The notes beneath the pieces are model-generated. The model ran no database searches and was not told the DNA's origin. It was given only the letters and a program-made list of their open reading frames with translations. From Drosophila miranda (Eukaryota; Arthropoda; Insecta; Diptera; Drosophilidae), in assembly GCF_003369915.1 (NCBI RefSeq), contig NC_046677.1, forward strand, positions 21,532,913 to 21,596,912: a stretch of DNA of 64,000 bases, given 5' to 3'. Positions 61,778 to 64,000 of the stretch are shown piece by piece; positions within the stretch are counted from its first letter, which is position 1, and every line of letters starts with the position of its first letter. The position numbers and the translations under genes were made by a program.

Positions 61778-64000
61778 GGAAATTAAATTGGAATTATTCA
61801 GTGAGGGCTCTTCGATGGTCTTCAAGAGTCTTCCATGCATCCAAGTCTTACATTTTTTGCTTGGTAGAATGTTTGCTACAGTCCAATCAAATACGTTTTG
61901 TCGGTGCCAATCATTTGACAGATAGCGACAGGCTTACCTCGTCGTCCAATGCAACAGATGATAGGGGAAATCCGCATCTCCAAGGAGCCTTGAATCGAGG
62001 GATCTCTCAGGAAGGTGTGGAAGATTTTGCAGGAGCTTAGACGCTTCCTTCTGCGCGTTACACTCATCCTCTGTCCCCACATATGGAATACACCCCTATA
62101 CTCTCTTTGAGAAACTCCTCCCCCATTCTTATTCAATAAAATAAACATTCATGTTTGTGTTTAGTATCAAAATATAATTATTAGTATCAAAATATAATTA
62201 TTAGTATCAAAATATAATTATTAGTATCCAAATATAATCATTTTGTGCTAACAATCCTTCAAAAAGTGATCATCAGCTAGATAAAGGTTAAATTTAGATT
62301 AGTTTGATCAACATAAAACTATCTATGCTTACATTAATGCGTTAATGCGAGCGACTACCTTGAACCTCTCCTTCTTTTGTGGCCGGGGGAAATTAGATTT
62401 AATCCAGAATCTAGAAAAAAATATACATTTTTGATGAATTTATTCAACGTATAACCTAAATTTATGCTTACGTGGATTATGGCTGTTTTCAGATACAAGA
62501 TACAGTGTACGGTGTTAGACTTGAATCTAGAAAAAAAAAAAAAAATTTTTGATGAATTTATTCAACGTATAACCTAAATGTATGCTTACGTGGATTGGGC
62601 TGCAGATACAAGATACAGTGTACGGTGTTAGACTTGAATCTAGAAAAAAAAATAAATTTTTGATGAATTTATTCAACGTATAACCTAAATGTATGCTTAC
62701 GTGGATTGGGCTGCAGATACAAGATACAGTGTACGGTGTTAGACTTGAATCTAGAAAAAAAATACATTTTTGATGAATTTTTTTCAACGTATAACCTAAA
62801 TTTATGCTTACGTGTATTAGGCTGCAGATACAAGATACAGTGTACGGTGTTAGACTTGAATCTAGAAAAAAAAATACATTTTTGATGAATTTATTCAACG
62901 TATAACCTAAATGTATGCTTACGTGGATTGGGCTGCAGATACAAGATACAGTGTACGGTGTTAGACTTGAATCTAGAAAAAAAATACATTTTTGATGAAT
63001 TTTTTTCAACGTATAACCTAAATTTATGCTTACGTGGATTAGGCTGCAGATACAAGATACAGTGTACGGTGTTAGACTTGAATCTAGAAAAAAAAATACA
63101 TTTTTGATGAATTTATTCAACGTATAACCTAAATGTATGCTTACGTGGATTGGGCTGCAGATACAAGATACAGTGTACGGTGTTAGACTACAGATACTAC
63201 CGTCCTGTGCAGGACACCGCACCGATCGTGACGCTCCTCCAGAATCCCGACCCACAACGTGGCACCGGTAACCTTGCCGTCATGGGAGCTTTGGCCGCTA
63301 GCTTACAAGTTGCGGGGCTCCAAATTAGGCGTACGCCGCCTCCGCAAGGAGATGGCGAAAATGACGAGCGATCCGACGGACGGGTGCACGGTGGAGTTAG
63401 TGGACGACTGTATCTACGACTGGAAGGCCGTTAATCTCGGGCCCTTGGGCACGCCCTACGAGGGCGGCCACTTTAAACTACGCCTTTACTTTCCGCAGAC
63501 GTACCCGGCTCGACCACCGTTTTTGATGTTGCTTACAAAGGTCTACCATTGCAACGTACACAACAGCGCTATCTGCGTGGGGGTGGACGGCCTGCTACGC
63601 CCAGACTTGAGATTCCACAAAGTCTGAATAATCCCACACTTTCCGAATTCTTCGGGCACCATGAGAACATACTAACATAATATACAATTTATATATGACT
63701 GAAATAAAGGCCCAGGCTGTGAGTTGTCTGATACAATGATAACAGATACGGAAACATGCTCGAGTCCATCGCCTTTGTTCAAACTTCACTTTTTAATTAA
63801 CTATAGTAACACAAAACAAAAGAAAAACACAAAAAACACGACAAATCACTTTATGCTTAAAACTAAATGAAAACAAAAAAAAAACAGAAATATTTTACAA
63901 AATTTGGAAATTTGGAATTTTTATTTGTATGTGTTTTAATGTCGAGGCTCCGTACAATACTGAAAATTTTCCAGCATTCTCGCACAATATCGAATTTGAA
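61778..64000 (+). repeat. Array 2 unit 8 (cut by the window end)
   Basis: About seven sub-repeats (62413-63202) and the E2 insert at 63203-63745. The unit continues past the window in the TE inner block, so the array is longer than seen here. Confidence 0.9.
63331..63627 (+). pseudogene. E2-like fragment, copy 6
   Basis: Like copy 2 with one substitution (TTGATGTTGCTT), which changes a Phe to Leu just before the TKVYHCN stretch. Confidence 0.8.

Larger units (their letters stand above)
46642..64000 (+). repeat. Array 2: tandem composite satellite with E2-like gene fragment
   Basis: Eight head-to-tail units (the last cut by the window end) start at 46642, 48371, 50395, 52410, 54306, 56648, 59436 and 61778. 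Order within a unit: a host-like block of about 350 bp; the TE outer block with TATCAAAATATAAT motifs; a 111-bp sub-repeat block; in six units a 543-bp (once 423-bp) insert with an E2-like frame; the TE inner block; and a joining piece with GGGCGGGAGGTAATGG. The TE parts align clearly with those of array 1 but are a separate subfamily. Lengths run from 1.73 to 2.79 kb because the sub-repeat number and E2 content vary. Confidence 0.93.

Overview
The window is eukaryotic, almost certainly Drosophila. The main gene has short introns with canonical GT/AG ends. The intergenic DNA is full of CA, CT, CAA/CAG and CTGTAT-type microsatellites, and both recognised genes are insect-like. The microsatellite style and the large tandem arrays built on a short-repeat transposable element (TE) fit the obscura species group, but that is inference and was not tested by alignment.

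Layout. 1-2050 is intergenic DNA with no supported gene. 2051-4032 is an intact five-exon gene for Cog8, a subunit of the conserved oligomeric Golgi (COG) tethering complex. About 100 bases past its stop codon its 3' region runs into an AT-rich TE. Two TE units follow (to about 6840). Then comes a 2.2-kb spacer of unique-looking DNA, and then an inverted, nearly identical copy of the second unit (about 9090-10515). 10516-13478 is intergenic DNA with a rearranged TE piece flanked by a diverged direct duplication. 13479-13718 (minus strand) is a small secreted Kunitz-type protease inhibitor gene with its own poly(A) signal. 13719-16950 is non-coding DNA, including a pyrimidine-rich tract of about 0.8 kb.

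16960-39014 is array 1: about 13 head-to-tail units of about 1.3 or 1.56 kb. Each is a chimera of the 3' end of Cog8 (last 222 coding bases plus 3' flank, or a remnant of about 35 bases) and the TE. One unit carries a 2.0-kb TG...CA insertion with a 4-bp target duplication, read here as a solo LTR. The array starts with an older, diverged Cog8 fragment and ends in flanking DNA that also follows the two-unit block beside Cog8, so the two blocks look like segmental duplicates.

39015-46641 is intergenic DNA with microsatellites and a 29-bp minisatellite that repeats a CACGTG E-box-like core.

46642-64000 (running off the window) is array 2: eight head-to-tail units of about 1.7-2.8 kb. They are built from a related TE, a 111-bp sub-repeat block, a host-like fragment of about 350 bp, and in six of eight units a 543-bp insert (423 bp in one) that encodes a truncated ubiquitin-conjugating-enzyme (E2) fold with its catalytic cysteine.

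The most notable signal is that two separate satellite-like arrays in one window were each seeded by the same TE family, and each captured a fragment of a different protein-coding gene in sense orientation. This resembles the architecture of Drosophila Stellate/Suppressor-of-Stellate repeats (gene fragment plus TE, tandemly amplified). No small-RNA or silencing function can be shown from sequence alone.
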